Source of the DNA: an uncultured Eubacteriales bacterium
GTDB lineage: Bacteria; Bacillota; Clostridia; Oscillospirales; CAG-272
Length of the DNA: 41,530 bases
NCBI GenBank assembly: GCA_934393265.1
Contig: CAKRQL010000019.1
Span: forward strand, 1-41,530
Direction: 5' to 3'
Positions 24,442-30,817 of the stretch are shown here, one piece after another; positions within the stretch are counted from its first letter, which is position 1; each line of letters begins with the position of its first letter. The notes below the pieces were generated by a model, which made no database searches, had not been told where the DNA came from, and was given only the letters and a program-made list of their open reading frames with translations. The translations under genes were made by a program, and so were the position numbers.

Positions 24442-24729
24442 TCAGTCCTCGACTACCGCGAATACATCCGACTGGCTCACGACGATATACTCCTCGCCGT
24501 CGAGCTTTATCTCGGTTCCGCAATACTTGCCGGTTATTACCTTGTCGCCGACCTTCAGCGTCATGACGGTCTCCTTACCGTCGACAAGACCGCCGGGTCC
24601 GACAGCCACAACCGTGGACATCTGCGGCTTCTCCTGCGCGGAGTCGGGGAGGATTATTCCCGCCTTCGTCGTCTCCTGCGACGGGAGCTTTTTAAGTACT
24701 ACTTTATCAAACAGGGGTCTGATTTTCAT
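24442..24729 (-). CDS. groES: Co-chaperonin GroES
   Basis: The 95-residue protein forms the heptameric lid of GroEL. It begins MKIRPLFDKVVLKKLPSQETTKAGIILPDSAQEKPQ, including the mobile-loop region, and ends with KLDGEEYIVVSQSDVFAVVED. An upstream in-frame extension to 24771 overlaps the CIRCE and is rejected: AAGGAG lies 8 bases or so before ATG 24729. Confidence 0.97.
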   Translation of the reverse strand: MKIRPLFDKVVLKKLPSQETTKAGIILPDSAQEKPQMSTVVAVGPGGLVDGKETVMTLKVGDKVITGKYCGTEIKLDGEEYIVVSQSDVFAVVED

Positions 24730-24751
24730 TGTAACATCTCCTTTACTGTTT

Positions 24752-24778
24752 TTAGCACTCTTTGCGGTCAAGTGCTAA
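24752..24778 (-). promoter_or_regulatory. CIRCE operator (HrcA site) of groESL
   Basis: On the minus strand TTAGCACTT-N9-GAGTGCTAA matches the CIRCE consensus with one mismatch, in the same half-site position as the htpG copy. It lies between the promoter and groES, in the early transcribed region, where HrcA blocks transcription in other Bacillota. Confidence 0.95.
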
Positions 24779-24791
24779 TCTCAACGCTATC

Positions 24792-24820
24792 ATTGTATAT
24801 CATAGACCGGAAAAAATCAA
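24792..24820 (-). promoter_or_regulatory. Promoter of groES-groEL
   Basis: On the minus strand TTGATT (24815-24820) and TACAAT (24792-24797) are 17 bases apart. The start is expected near 24785, seven bases before the CIRCE. Confidence 0.8.
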
Positions 24821-24886
24821 TAGTTTAGCCAATAGTTCACAAATTCTTAACATTTTGTGTGTACCGGGGCTCCGGAGTGCCGAAAA

Positions 24887-25633
24887 TCAGGTGAGCTTTT
24901 CGCGGAGTGCGGCGAGTATACGCTTCTCCTCGCGCGAGACCTTCACCTGCGTCAGCCCCATGAGCCTTGCAACTCCAGCCTGCGACATATCGCGGAAGTA
25001 CCTGAGAAGAATTATTCTCCTCGAGCGCTCGTCGAGCCGCTCGATAGCAAGCCTCAGCGCCATGCGGTCAAAATCCCGCTCGGGCGCGTCATCGTCGCTC
25101 ACCATGCTGCCGAGGGTCGTGCCGTCGTCCTCCCCTCCTATACACTCGTCGAGCGAGCGGACGGGGACCGACGAGAACATAGCGCTCGCGGCGTCCTCGG
25201 CACTCACACCGACAGCGGCGGCAAGCGAGCGGATGCCTGTGTCCTCCCCCGTGCTCATCCGTCTCTCCCTCTCGGCGGCAAGCATGGCAGAGAGCCGTTT
25301 TTCCTCCCGCGAGACCTTCACTATTCCGTCGTCGCGCAGAAAGCGCCGTATCTCCCCGAAAATGAGCGGCACGGCATACGTCGAAAAGGCGCACTCCCGC
25401 GCGGGGTCAAAGGTGTTGATAGCCTTGACGAGCCCCATATTGCCGCACTCGACAAGCTCGTCCATATCAACTCCCCGTCCGAGAAAGCGGGCGGCGATGC
25501 TGCACACGAGCGGGCGGTTCAGAGTAGCTATCTCTTCCCCCGCCGCGCGGTCACCCGCGCGGTAGGCGCGTATCAGGTCGGTGTTTTTGTCATACGGGCG
25601 GGTGCGCCCGCGTTCGTCAGAGATTACGCTCAT
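24887..25633 (-). CDS. sigF: Sporulation sigma factor SigF (forespore)
   Basis: Sigma-F directs early forespore transcription. The 248-residue protein shows region 2 (ELVECGNMGLVKAINTFDPARECAFSTYAVPLIFGEIRRFLRDDG), region 3 (VKVSREEKRLSAML) and region 4 (RSRRIILLRYFRDMSQAGVARLMGLTQVKVSREEKRILAALREKL). The ordering AA-AB-sigma identifies it as SigF rather than SigG, whose sequence is similar. It lies 13 bases after spoIIAB. No clear terminator follows, so reading into groESL is possible. Confidence 0.93.
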   Translation of the reverse strand: MSVISDERGRTRPYDKNTDLIRAYRAGDRAAGEEIATLNRPLVCSIAARFLGRGVDMDELVECGNMGLVKAINTFDPARECAFSTYAVPLIFGEIRRFLRDDGIVKVSREEKRLSAMLAAERERRMSTGEDTGIRSLAAAVGVSAEDAASAMFSSVPVRSLDECIGGEDDGTTLGSMVSDDDAPERDFDRMALRLAIERLDERSRRIILLRYFRDMSQAGVARLMGLTQVKVSREEKRILAALREKLT

Positions 25634-25646
25634 AAGCTCCCAAAGG

Positions 25647-26087
25647 TCACGGGGAGAGTATTTTTCTCATAAGGACCGTCGTGCCGCGCCCGGGCTTTGA
25701 TTTGACGGTCAGAGAGTCTGTGAAGCTCTCCATAACGAGAAATCCCATGCCGCATCTCTCCTCGCCCCCGGTCGTGAAGGTGGGACGACGGGCGAGCCCG
25801 ACGTCCTCGATTCCGCATCCGTTGTCGGATATCTCGACCGATATCTCCCGGCAATCATAAAGGCGAACAGATATGTATATCTGCCCGGTCTCCCCGGGCG
25901 GAAGGTCGCGGTAGGCATGGACTATGCAGTTTGTCACTGCCTCAGACACCGCGCACCGCAGGTCCCCTATCTCGTCAACCCTCGGATTCAGCGAAGCGCA
26001 GAACGCGGAAACGCAGGAGCGCGCGACGCTCTCGTTAAGGCTTATCGCCGGGAGGCGCAGCTTCATCTCGTTTATAATCTTTTTCAT
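25647..26087 (-). CDS. spoIIAB: Anti-sigma-F factor and serine kinase SpoIIAB
   Basis: SpoIIAB holds SigF inactive and phosphorylates SpoIIAA. The 146-residue protein has the GHKL kinase motifs: N-box EAVTNCIVHAY, G1 SDNGCGI and G2 GMGFLVMESF. An Arg in the N-terminal helix (ESVARSCV) corresponds to the region used to contact partners in the Bacillus protein. The ribosome binding site GGAGGGG precedes the ATG. It lies between spoIIAA and sigF. Confidence 0.95.
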   Translation of the reverse strand: MKKIINEMKLRLPAISLNESVARSCVSAFCASLNPRVDEIGDLRCAVSEAVTNCIVHAYRDLPPGETGQIYISVRLYDCREISVEISDNGCGIEDVGLARRPTFTTGGEERCGMGFLVMESFTDSLTVKSKPGRGTTVLMRKILSP

Positions 26088-26097
26088 GTTCCCCTCC

Positions 26098-26430
26098 TCA
26101 CACCGCCGTGGGCGGCGCGACAGTGATATTTTTCATTTTTTCAAGACCCGTGAGCCGCACGAGCTTATAGAGCGACGGCGAGAGCCCGATGACCCGCACG
26201 GAGCAGGACATCCCGCCCGCCGTCTGCGCCCTGCCGATTATCAGCCCTATGCCTGAGCTGTCCATAAAGCGCACCCTTGAAAAATCCAGAACAAGCAGCG
26301 ACGGGTTGTACCTGAATAAGTCTCTGTCTATCCTCTCGCGCAGGCGGCGTGCGGTGTGGTGGTCTATCTCGCAGGCTATGCCGGAGCAGAGCACCCCGTC
26401 GGAAAAGACGTTTTTTATAATTTCCTCCAT
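26098..26430 (-). CDS. spoIIAA: Anti-anti-sigma factor SpoIIAA
   Basis: The dephosphorylated form frees SigF by binding SpoIIAB. The 110-residue STAS-domain protein contains LLVLDFSRVRFMDSSGIGLIIGR. Ser58, the site phosphorylated in Bacillus subtilis, is conserved (DSSG). It is the first gene of the operon. On the minus strand a TATAAT (26476-26481) lies upstream without a clear -35 box; a SigH-type promoter would be expected, but none was recognised with confidence. Confidence 0.94.
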   Translation of the reverse strand: MEEIIKNVFSDGVLCSGIACEIDHHTARRLRERIDRDLFRYNPSLLVLDFSRVRFMDSSGIGLIIGRAQTAGGMSCSVRVIGLSPSLYKLVRLTGLEKMKNITVAPPTAV

Positions 26431-26536
26431 ATCGTTTTACCTCGTCCGTATCTTTTCGGTTTATCTTACACGGAGATTATAACCCCGCATGTCCGAATTT
26501 CATGTCGCATTATGCGCTTTGGGAGAAAAAGTTTTT

Positions 26537-26866
26537 TTATTTTTCCCCGGCATCCTCCCTAACGGGTGCCCACAGGTGCAGCCCCGCCTTTATTCCGTCG
26601 CGCACCCGCTTCTTCTCCTCCTTATACATTCTCTCGCACATCATGTCTGCGAGTGCGCTTTTCGTATAGCCTGTCCGCTCTCCGATCTCGCGTATGTAGG
26701 TGTCCGCCCGCTGTATCGAGACGGACGCCGCCGCCTCGTATATGCGGTTGTTTATGTAGCTGTACTCCATAAGTATACGCGGCGGGAGGCGGCGGGCGCG
26801 TATCTCCTCGTCCCGCCTGAAATAGTCGGCGCAGAGCGCGGTTATGACCATGTCAAGTGTGTCCAT
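26537..26866 (-). CDS. Small protein of unknown function in the repressor-linked cassette
   Basis: The function is not recognised. The 109-residue protein is charged and mostly helical, with no signal peptide or membrane helix. A segment TYIREIGERTGYTKSALADMMCERMYKEEKKRV reads like a helix-turn-helix or a phage-type small protein, but this is an impression only. The ATG at 26866 follows AGGAAG. It is the second gene after the divergent promoter of the LexA/CI-like repressor, 47 bases downstream of the first small gene, and probably repressed by that regulator. Confidence 0.7.
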   Translation of the reverse strand: MDTLDMVITALCADYFRRDEEIRARRLPPRILMEYSYINNRIYEAAASVSIQRADTYIREIGERTGYTKSALADMMCERMYKEEKKRVRDGIKAGLHLWAPVREDAGEK

Positions 26867-26913
26867 TCATTTCACTTCCTTTCTTATAACGTCCCAAAAA
26901 GTCATACCCGCCG

Positions 26914-27216
26914 TCACGCAGGGGACATCGCCGCCGACACCTCGCGCAGTTCCTCCGTGAGCTCGTCGAGGCTCTCCTCGAGGCGCTCTATGCGGCGCAT
27001 GGTATCCCCGGCAGTCTCAACTATATCCTCGAGCACGGGTATCCATGCAGAAGGATTACGGGCGCAGGAATCGGTTATCGCCCCGGCGATAAGGTCGCGG
27101 ACGTTAAGCATTCTCTCCGACTCCCGTATCAGGTCGAGTATCCGCTCCATGTCGCGCCTTATCTCGGATGGGCTCCTGTAGCTTATGAGCCCGTAACCGT
27201 CGCCACTTATAAACAT
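26914..27216 (-). CDS. Small coiled-coil protein of unknown function in the repressor-linked cassette
   Basis: The function is not recognised. The 100-residue protein begins MFISGDGYGLISYRS. After it come long helical stretches with a coiled-coil pattern, such as ERILDLIRESERMLNVRDLI and the acidic RIERLEESLDELTEELREV. An in-frame GTG at 27225 directly follows GGGAGG with no spacing, whereas ATG 27216 lies 8 bases from it and is chosen. It is the first gene from the divergent promoter that overlaps the repressor operator. Confidence 0.7.
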   Translation of the reverse strand: MFISGDGYGLISYRSPSEIRRDMERILDLIRESERMLNVRDLIAGAITDSCARNPSAWIPVLEDIVETAGDTMRRIERLEESLDELTEELREVSAAMSPA

Positions 27217-27246
27217 TCTTTTCACCTCCCCGCGGCTTTGCCGCTA

Positions 27247-27261
27247 TCACATACCGGGTGA
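27247..27261. promoter_or_regulatory. Candidate operator TCAC-N7-GTGA, site 1
   Basis: The 15-base inverted repeat TCAC-ATACCGG-GTGA lies in the leader of the small-gene transcript. The same form occurs at 27322-27336. Two further TCAC half-sites in direct orientation (27278-27281 and 27287-27290) lie between the two. Confidence 0.55.
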
Positions 27262-27303
27262 CCGGTTGAATTCCATATCACGTCTGTCACTCGTTACGTT
27301 ACT

Positions 27304-27332
27304 ATGATAGCACCCGTAAAGTCACCTGTCAA
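27304..27332 (-). promoter_or_regulatory. Divergent promoter of the two small genes
   Basis: On the minus strand TTGACA (27327-27332) and TATCAT (27304-27309) are 17 bases apart. The -35 box lies inside the second TCAC-N7-GTGA site, as expected if the adjacent repressor blocks it. Confidence 0.75.
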
Positions 27333-27336
27333 GTGA
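27322..27336. promoter_or_regulatory. Candidate operator TCAC-N7-GTGA, site 2
   Basis: The 15-base inverted repeat TCAC-CTGTCAA-GTGA has the same half-sites and spacing as site 1. It covers the -35 box of the divergent promoter. A single GTGA half-site (27376-27379) also lies in the spacer of the repressor's own promoter, consistent with autoregulation. Confidence 0.6.
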
Positions 27337-27364
27337 TTTTTTCTGTGTTTTTTCGGAAAACGTA

Positions 27365-27393
27365 TTGCATAACATGTGACTTTGTGTTATAAT
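27365..27393 (+). promoter_or_regulatory. Promoter of the LexA/CI-like repressor
   Basis: TTGCAT (27365-27370) and TATAAT (27388-27393) are 17 bases apart. The start is expected near 27400, giving a leader of about 90 bases that contains a terminator-like hairpin. Confidence 0.75.
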
Positions 27394-27403
27394 CTGATTG
27401 AAA

Positions 27404-27429
27404 TATAAAAAACCGCCGAAAATTCGGCG
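27404..27429 (-). terminator. Terminator-like hairpin in the repressor leader, facing left
   Basis: CCGCCGAA-AA-TTCGGCGG (27412-27429) is a perfect 8-pair stem. On the minus strand it is followed by TTTTTTAT, a proper U-tract; on the plus strand no T-run follows. It would therefore stop antisense transcription from the repressor gene before it reaches the divergent promoters, or act as a 5' hairpin on the repressor mRNA. Confidence 0.6.
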
Positions 27430-27488
27430 GCAGACGACATCAAAAAAATTTCAGGGCAGGCAAAATATATGAAGGGCAGGAATAAAAT

Positions 27489-28127
27489 ATGTTCGGCGAA
27501 AAACTAAGACAACTCCGCAAAGAGAAGAAAATGACCCTCGATGACCTCGCCCGCGCGCTCGGAACCAGCAAGCAGACTATACAGCGCTACGAGTCCGGCG
27601 TTATAGCCAACATCCCGCCGGAGAAGATAGAGGCACTCGCCTCTGCCCTCGGGACGACGCCCTCCGCCCTCATGGGCTGGAGCGACGGGGCGGCAGAGCA
27701 CAGCCGCGACATCGCGGAAAAGAACGGCGGCAGGGGCGGTATAGCCCCGCTCCCCGTCCTCGGCGAGATAGCCTGCGGAAAGCCAATATTCGCGAGCGAG
27801 ACACGCGGCGAATATATACCGGCGGACGGCTCGCTCGGCGCGGACTTCTGCCTCAGGGCACACGGCGACTCCATGGTCGGGGCGCGCATATATGACGGAG
27901 ATATAGTATTTATCCGCGCGCAGGACACGGTGGAAAACGGGGAGATCGCCGCGGTTATAATAAACGACGAGGCGACGCTCAAGCGCGTTTATTTCTACCG
28001 CCGGGAGAAAAAACTCATTCTCTCGCCCGAGAACCCGAAGTACGCCCCTCTTGTATATATAGGTAAGGAGCTTCGCGACATAAGAATACTCGGCAAGGCT
28101 GTAGCCTTTCAGAGCCACGTTATATAA
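27489..28127 (+). CDS. LexA/CI-type self-cleaving transcriptional repressor
   Basis: The 212-residue protein has an N-terminal XRE helix-turn-helix (about 1-62: LRQLRKEKKMTLDDLARALGTSKQTIQRYESG) and a C-terminal S24/LexA peptidase domain. The expected cleavage site Cys96-Gly97 lies in EIACGKP, as in UmuD and many phage repressors. The catalytic Ser128 (GDSM) and Lys165 (ATLKR) are 37 residues apart, the same distance as in LexA. Such repressors cleave themselves on RecA filaments after DNA damage. It is divergent from two small genes with operators between. It is phage-repressor-like rather than the housekeeping LexA, whose DNA-binding domain is a different winged helix; no other phage gene is nearby. 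Confidence 0.9.
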   Translation: MFGEKLRQLRKEKKMTLDDLARALGTSKQTIQRYESGVIANIPPEKIEALASALGTTPSALMGWSDGAAEHSRDIAEKNGGRGGIAPLPVLGEIACGKPIFASETRGEYIPADGSLGADFCLRAHGDSMVGARIYDGDIVFIRAQDTVENGEIAAVIINDEATLKRVYFYRREKKLILSPENPKYAPLVYIGKELRDIRILGKAVAFQSHVI

Positions 28128-28160
28128 AAATGTGGTGTGGCGCATAATTAAACAGAGAAA

Positions 28161-28205
28161 CCCCCGGGGCGTGTATCAGTTTGCCCCGGGGGTAGCTTTG
28201 TTTTC
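28161..28205. terminator. Terminator between the convergent repressor and ldh genes
   Basis: CCCCCGGGGC (28161-28170) and GCCCCGGGGG (28183-28192) form a 10-pair GC stem with a 12-base loop. On the plus strand it is followed by TAGCTTTGTTTTC. On the minus strand the following GTTTCTCTGTTT is a weaker U-tract. It probably serves both genes. Confidence 0.75.
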
Positions 28206-28208
28206 GGG

Positions 28209-29162
28209 TTATATATCGAGCCCGGATATCACATCGCGGAGTATTCCGGCGGAGCGGCGGAGGGCATCCGCCTCGTCGGGCGTCAGCTGTATCGGAACAT
28301 GGGTCTCAAAGCCGGAGGAGCCGACTATCGACGGCATGCTGAGGGCTATTCCCTCTATTCCGTACTCGCCGTGCATTTCCGCTGAGACCGGGAGAATTGA
28401 CTTCTCGTCACGCATGATACATTCGCATATCCGGCGCACCGACATTGCTATTCCGTAATATGTCGCGCGCTTTTTGGCTATAATGTCATACGCGCTCCCC
28501 TTTACCTCCTCGGCAATGCGGCGCATCTCCTGCTTATGGTCGGTGTGCCCGCGCATCTCACAGAAGTCGGCGAGCGGTATGCCGGAGACGTTGGTACTGC
28601 CCCACGCGGCGATTTCGCTGTCGCCGTGCTCGCCTATTATGAACGCATGCACGCTTCGACTGTCAACGTCGAGGTGCTGCCCTATCGCGTACTTCAGCCG
28701 GGCGGTGTCAAGCACCGTGCCGGAGCCTATAACCCTGTTTTCCGGCAAACCGCTGAGCTTCACGGCGACGTGCGTGAGAATATCGACGGGGTTTGAAACT
28801 ATCAGCATTATCCCGTGAAAGTCACGGCGGGCTATCTCCGGGATTATCTCTTTGTAGATTGCGACATTCTTTGAAACGAGGTCGAGCCGCGTCTCTCCCG
28901 GCGCCTGATTTGCCCCGGCGGTGATTATCATAATCGCGGCGTCGGAGGCATCGTCATAATCCCCCGCATATATCTTCATCTGCCCGGCAAACGGTATTCC
29001 GTGCGATATGTCCTTTGCCTCTCCGTCCGCCTTGTCAAAATTCGCGTCTATCAGCACCATCTCGGAGAACAGACCGCTCTGCATAAGCGTAAAGGCGGTA
29101 GCCGCGCCGACAAATCCGCAGCCGACGACAGCGACCTTTCTCTGGTTAATGGGATTTCTCAT
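28209..29162 (-). CDS. ldh: L-lactate dehydrogenase
   Basis: It reduces pyruvate to L-lactate with NADH in the cytosol. The 317 residues show the NAD-binding VVGCGFVGAATA, the mobile loop AGANQAPGETRLDL (Gln at the specificity position favours lactate over malate), ISNP-like VSNPVDILTHV, GSGTVLDTARL and the catalytic His in GEHGDSE. It lies 70 bases downstream of the cupin gene on the same strand, so the two are probably cotranscribed. AAGGAAG is the ribosome binding site. Confidence 0.95.
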   Translation of the reverse strand: MRNPINQRKVAVVGCGFVGAATAFTLMQSGLFSEMVLIDANFDKADGEAKDISHGIPFAGQMKIYAGDYDDASDAAIMIITAGANQAPGETRLDLVSKNVAIYKEIIPEIARRDFHGIMLIVSNPVDILTHVAVKLSGLPENRVIGSGTVLDTARLKYAIGQHLDVDSRSVHAFIIGEHGDSEIAAWGSTNVSGIPLADFCEMRGHTDHKQEMRRIAEEVKGSAYDIIAKKRATYYGIAMSVRRICECIMRDEKSILPVSAEMHGEYGIEGIALSMPSIVGSSGFETHVPIQLTPDEADALRRSAGILRDVISGLDI

Positions 29163-29232
29163 ATATATACTTCCTTTCTGTCGGGTTTTTTCGCGGTATA
29201 GCCGCCACCCGTGTATGTTTTTCGGCGGAGCG

Positions 29233-29565
29233 TCAGAAAATCACCACAAGCAACATTTTGAATTTTTCCTCACCGTAGACAGCGTGAGGGTGCCCTGCGG
29301 GCATTACTATTGATTCTCCCGCACGGAGAATATGCGGCTCGCCGTCTATTGTGAGCCTGCCGACACCGTCGAGGCAGGTTACGAAGGCGTCACCGTCGGA
29401 GGAATGTGTGCTTATCTCCTCCCCCTTGTCAAACGAAAACAAAGTCACGGAGACACTGCCGTTCTGTGCAAGGGTCTTGCTGACCACCTGCCCGTCGGCA
29501 TATCCTATCTCGTCGCGCAGGGTCAGAACCTTTGACTTTTCAATGTTTTTCATGATTTCTTTCAT
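29233..29565 (-). CDS. Small single-domain cupin protein
   Basis: The 110-residue protein is one cupin_2 barrel. Motif 1 is GEEISTHSSDGDAFVTCLDG and motif 2 is GESIVMPAGHPHAVYGEEKFKMLLV. Likely metal ligands are His residues in HSSDGD (one) and PAGHPHAV (two). The first motif has a single His, so metal binding is less sure. The substrate is unknown. GGAGG precedes ATG 29565 by 6 bases. Its position before ldh suggests a shared transcript but does not tell its role. Confidence 0.85.
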   Translation of the reverse strand: MKEIMKNIEKSKVLTLRDEIGYADGQVVSKTLAQNGSVSVTLFSFDKGEEISTHSSDGDAFVTCLDGVGRLTIDGEPHILRAGESIVMPAGHPHAVYGEEKFKMLLVVIF

Positions 29566-29702
29566 GGTAAACCTCCGCTGTTTTGATTATTCTTTTCGCT
29601 TATCTGTATCCAGTATACCACACCCGTCAAGATAATTGTGTTGTTTTTACCACATAAATAAAATTTTACCTTTCAAAAGGCGCAAAGCGAGCCCGGCGCG
29701 GG

Positions 29703-29750
29703 GCGGAATATTCCGCTTTGAAATTTTATGCACATGCACAGAATTTCAAA
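29703..29750. repeat. Pair of adjacent inverted repeats in the cupin-kduD spacer
   Basis: GCGGAATATTCCGC (29703-29716) is a perfect 14-base palindrome. It abuts TTTGAAATT (29717-29725) and AATTTCAAA (29742-29750), whose loop contains the small palindrome TGCACATGCA. The gap between cupin and kduD (29566-29962) contains no convincing gene; the best open frame (plus strand, 29636-29962) has unnatural composition. A small mobile element remnant or an RNA structure is possible. Confidence 0.5.
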
Positions 29751-29790
29751 ACAAAATTGTCAAAGGCGATAAGCCACCCCGCGGAGCGGG

Positions 29791-29823
29791 CGAAAAAAAG
29801 GGAGGACACGGTGTGTCGCTCCC
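29791..29823 (-). terminator. Terminator of the kdu operon
   Basis: On the minus strand GGGAG-(C)-GACAC and GTGTC-CTCCC (29800-29823) form a stem with a one-base bulge and ACC loop, followed by TTTTTTTCG (29791-29799). It lies about 140 bases after kduD. A plus-strand T-run (TTTTCCTTTT) also follows, so it may work both ways. Confidence 0.7.
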
Positions 29824-29874
29824 TTTTCCTTTTGATTTAATTGTTTTACCGCGTATCGCGCCTTGCGGCATTTA

Positions 29875-29958
29875 TTGCATTGCTTTTACAATGCTCTGCC
29901 CTGCGGTGCTTATCACGGTTTTTGTTGCTTTGTCTGCCACGGCTAACGGTCAGGGCAG
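29875..29958 (-). other. Structured 3' region after kduD
   Basis: On the minus strand, right after the kduD stop, CTGCCCTG (29951-29958) can pair with CAGGGCAG (29896-29903). This is followed at once by the hairpin GCATTG-TAAAAG-CAATGC (29877-29894). Together they form an ordered RNA-like structure ahead of the terminator at 29791-29823. It may be a 3' stabiliser or a small RNA; no known family was recognised. Confidence 0.4.
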
Positions 29959-29962
29959 CTAA

Positions 29963-30754
29963 TTACGGCTGCTTACCGATATAGGCAAGGATACCGCCGT
30001 CGACATAGAGTATCTGACCGTTTACGAAGTTCGACGCATCGGATGCAAGGAACACAGCGGGACCGCCGAGGTCCTCCGCATTACCCCATCTGCCCGCGGG
30101 GGTCTTTGACACTATGAACTTATCGAACGGATGACGCTCGCCGTCCGGCTGTCTCTCGCGCAGAGGCGCGGTCTGGGGGGTTGCTATGTAGCCGGGACCT
30201 ATGCCGTTGCACTGAATGTTGTACTCGCCGTACTCGGAGGCTATGTTTTTCGTGAGCATCTTGAGTCCGCCCTTTGCCGCGGCGTATGCCGAGACGGTCT
30301 CACGGCCGAGCTCGGACATCATGGAGCAGATGTTGATTATCTTACCGTGACCCATCTTTATCATGGTCGGTATTACCGCCTTCGACACGATGAAGGGAGC
30401 GTTCAGGTCAACGTCTATTACCTGTCTGAACTCCGACGCCTTCATATCTATCATGGGTATGCGCTTGATTATTCCCGCGTTGTTTACAAGGATGTCGATA
30501 TTGCCGACCTCGGTCTCAACTCTCTTTACAAGAGCGTTTACGGCGTCCTCGTCGGTTACGTCGCAGACATAACCCGCAGCGTCGATCCCCTCTGCCTTGT
30601 AAGCGGCGAGCCCCTTGTCAACGAGCTCCTGCTTTATATCGTTGAACACTATCCTCGCGCCCGCGGCAGCCATAGCCTTTGCAATAGCAAAGCCTATTCC
30701 GTAAGATGCGCCGGTGATGAGGGCAACCTTGCCGTCAAGTCTGAAATTATCCAT
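29963..30754 (-). CDS. kduD: KduD-like short-chain dehydrogenase (2-dehydro-3-deoxy-D-gluconate 5-dehydrogenase / gluconate 5-dehydrogenase)
   Basis: KduD reduces 2,5-diketo-3-deoxygluconate to 2-keto-3-deoxygluconate in uronate breakdown. The 263-residue SDR protein begins FRLDGKVALITGASYGIG (cofactor motif TGxxxGIG) and has NNAG and the catalytic Ser (ICSMMSELG) with Tyr-x3-Lys (YAAAK). The C-terminal VNGQILYVDGG is typical. SDR sequence alone does not separate KduD from gluconate 5-dehydrogenase. The neighbour 63 bases upstream encodes KduI, the previous step in the pathway, which supports KduD. AAAGGAGAT precedes the ATG. Confidence 0.87.
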   Translation of the reverse strand: MDNFRLDGKVALITGASYGIGFAIAKAMAAAGARIVFNDIKQELVDKGLAAYKAEGIDAAGYVCDVTDEDAVNALVKRVETEVGNIDILVNNAGIIKRIPMIDMKASEFRQVIDVDLNAPFIVSKAVIPTMIKMGHGKIINICSMMSELGRETVSAYAAAKGGLKMLTKNIASEYGEYNIQCNGIGPGYIATPQTAPLRERQPDGERHPFDKFIVSKTPAGRWGNAEDLGGPAVFLASDASNFVNGQILYVDGGILAYIGKQP

Positions 30755-30817
30755 TTTTATATCTCCTTTGCTAATAATTATTTACATTGAGTTTGCTTTT
30801 TGCACTTTCCGGTGAAA

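Noticed and set aside
24730..24771. Upstream extension of groES
   Set aside because: It would code through the CIRCE element, and the ribosome binding site lies before the inner ATG.
27489..28127. Housekeeping LexA for the repressor
   Set aside because: The N-terminal domain is an XRE-type helix-turn-helix, whereas LexA of Bacillota has a winged helix; only the peptidase half is LexA-like.
29612..29644. Possible cupin promoter with TATACT on the minus strand
   Set aside because: The TATACT is only 7 bases from the nearby TTGACG, and no acceptable -35 box stands at 17 bases.
29636..29962. Open frame of 108 codons on the plus strand in the cupin-kduD gap
   Set aside because: It runs through a terminator stem and several inverted repeats, lacks a good ribosome binding site and shows no domain.
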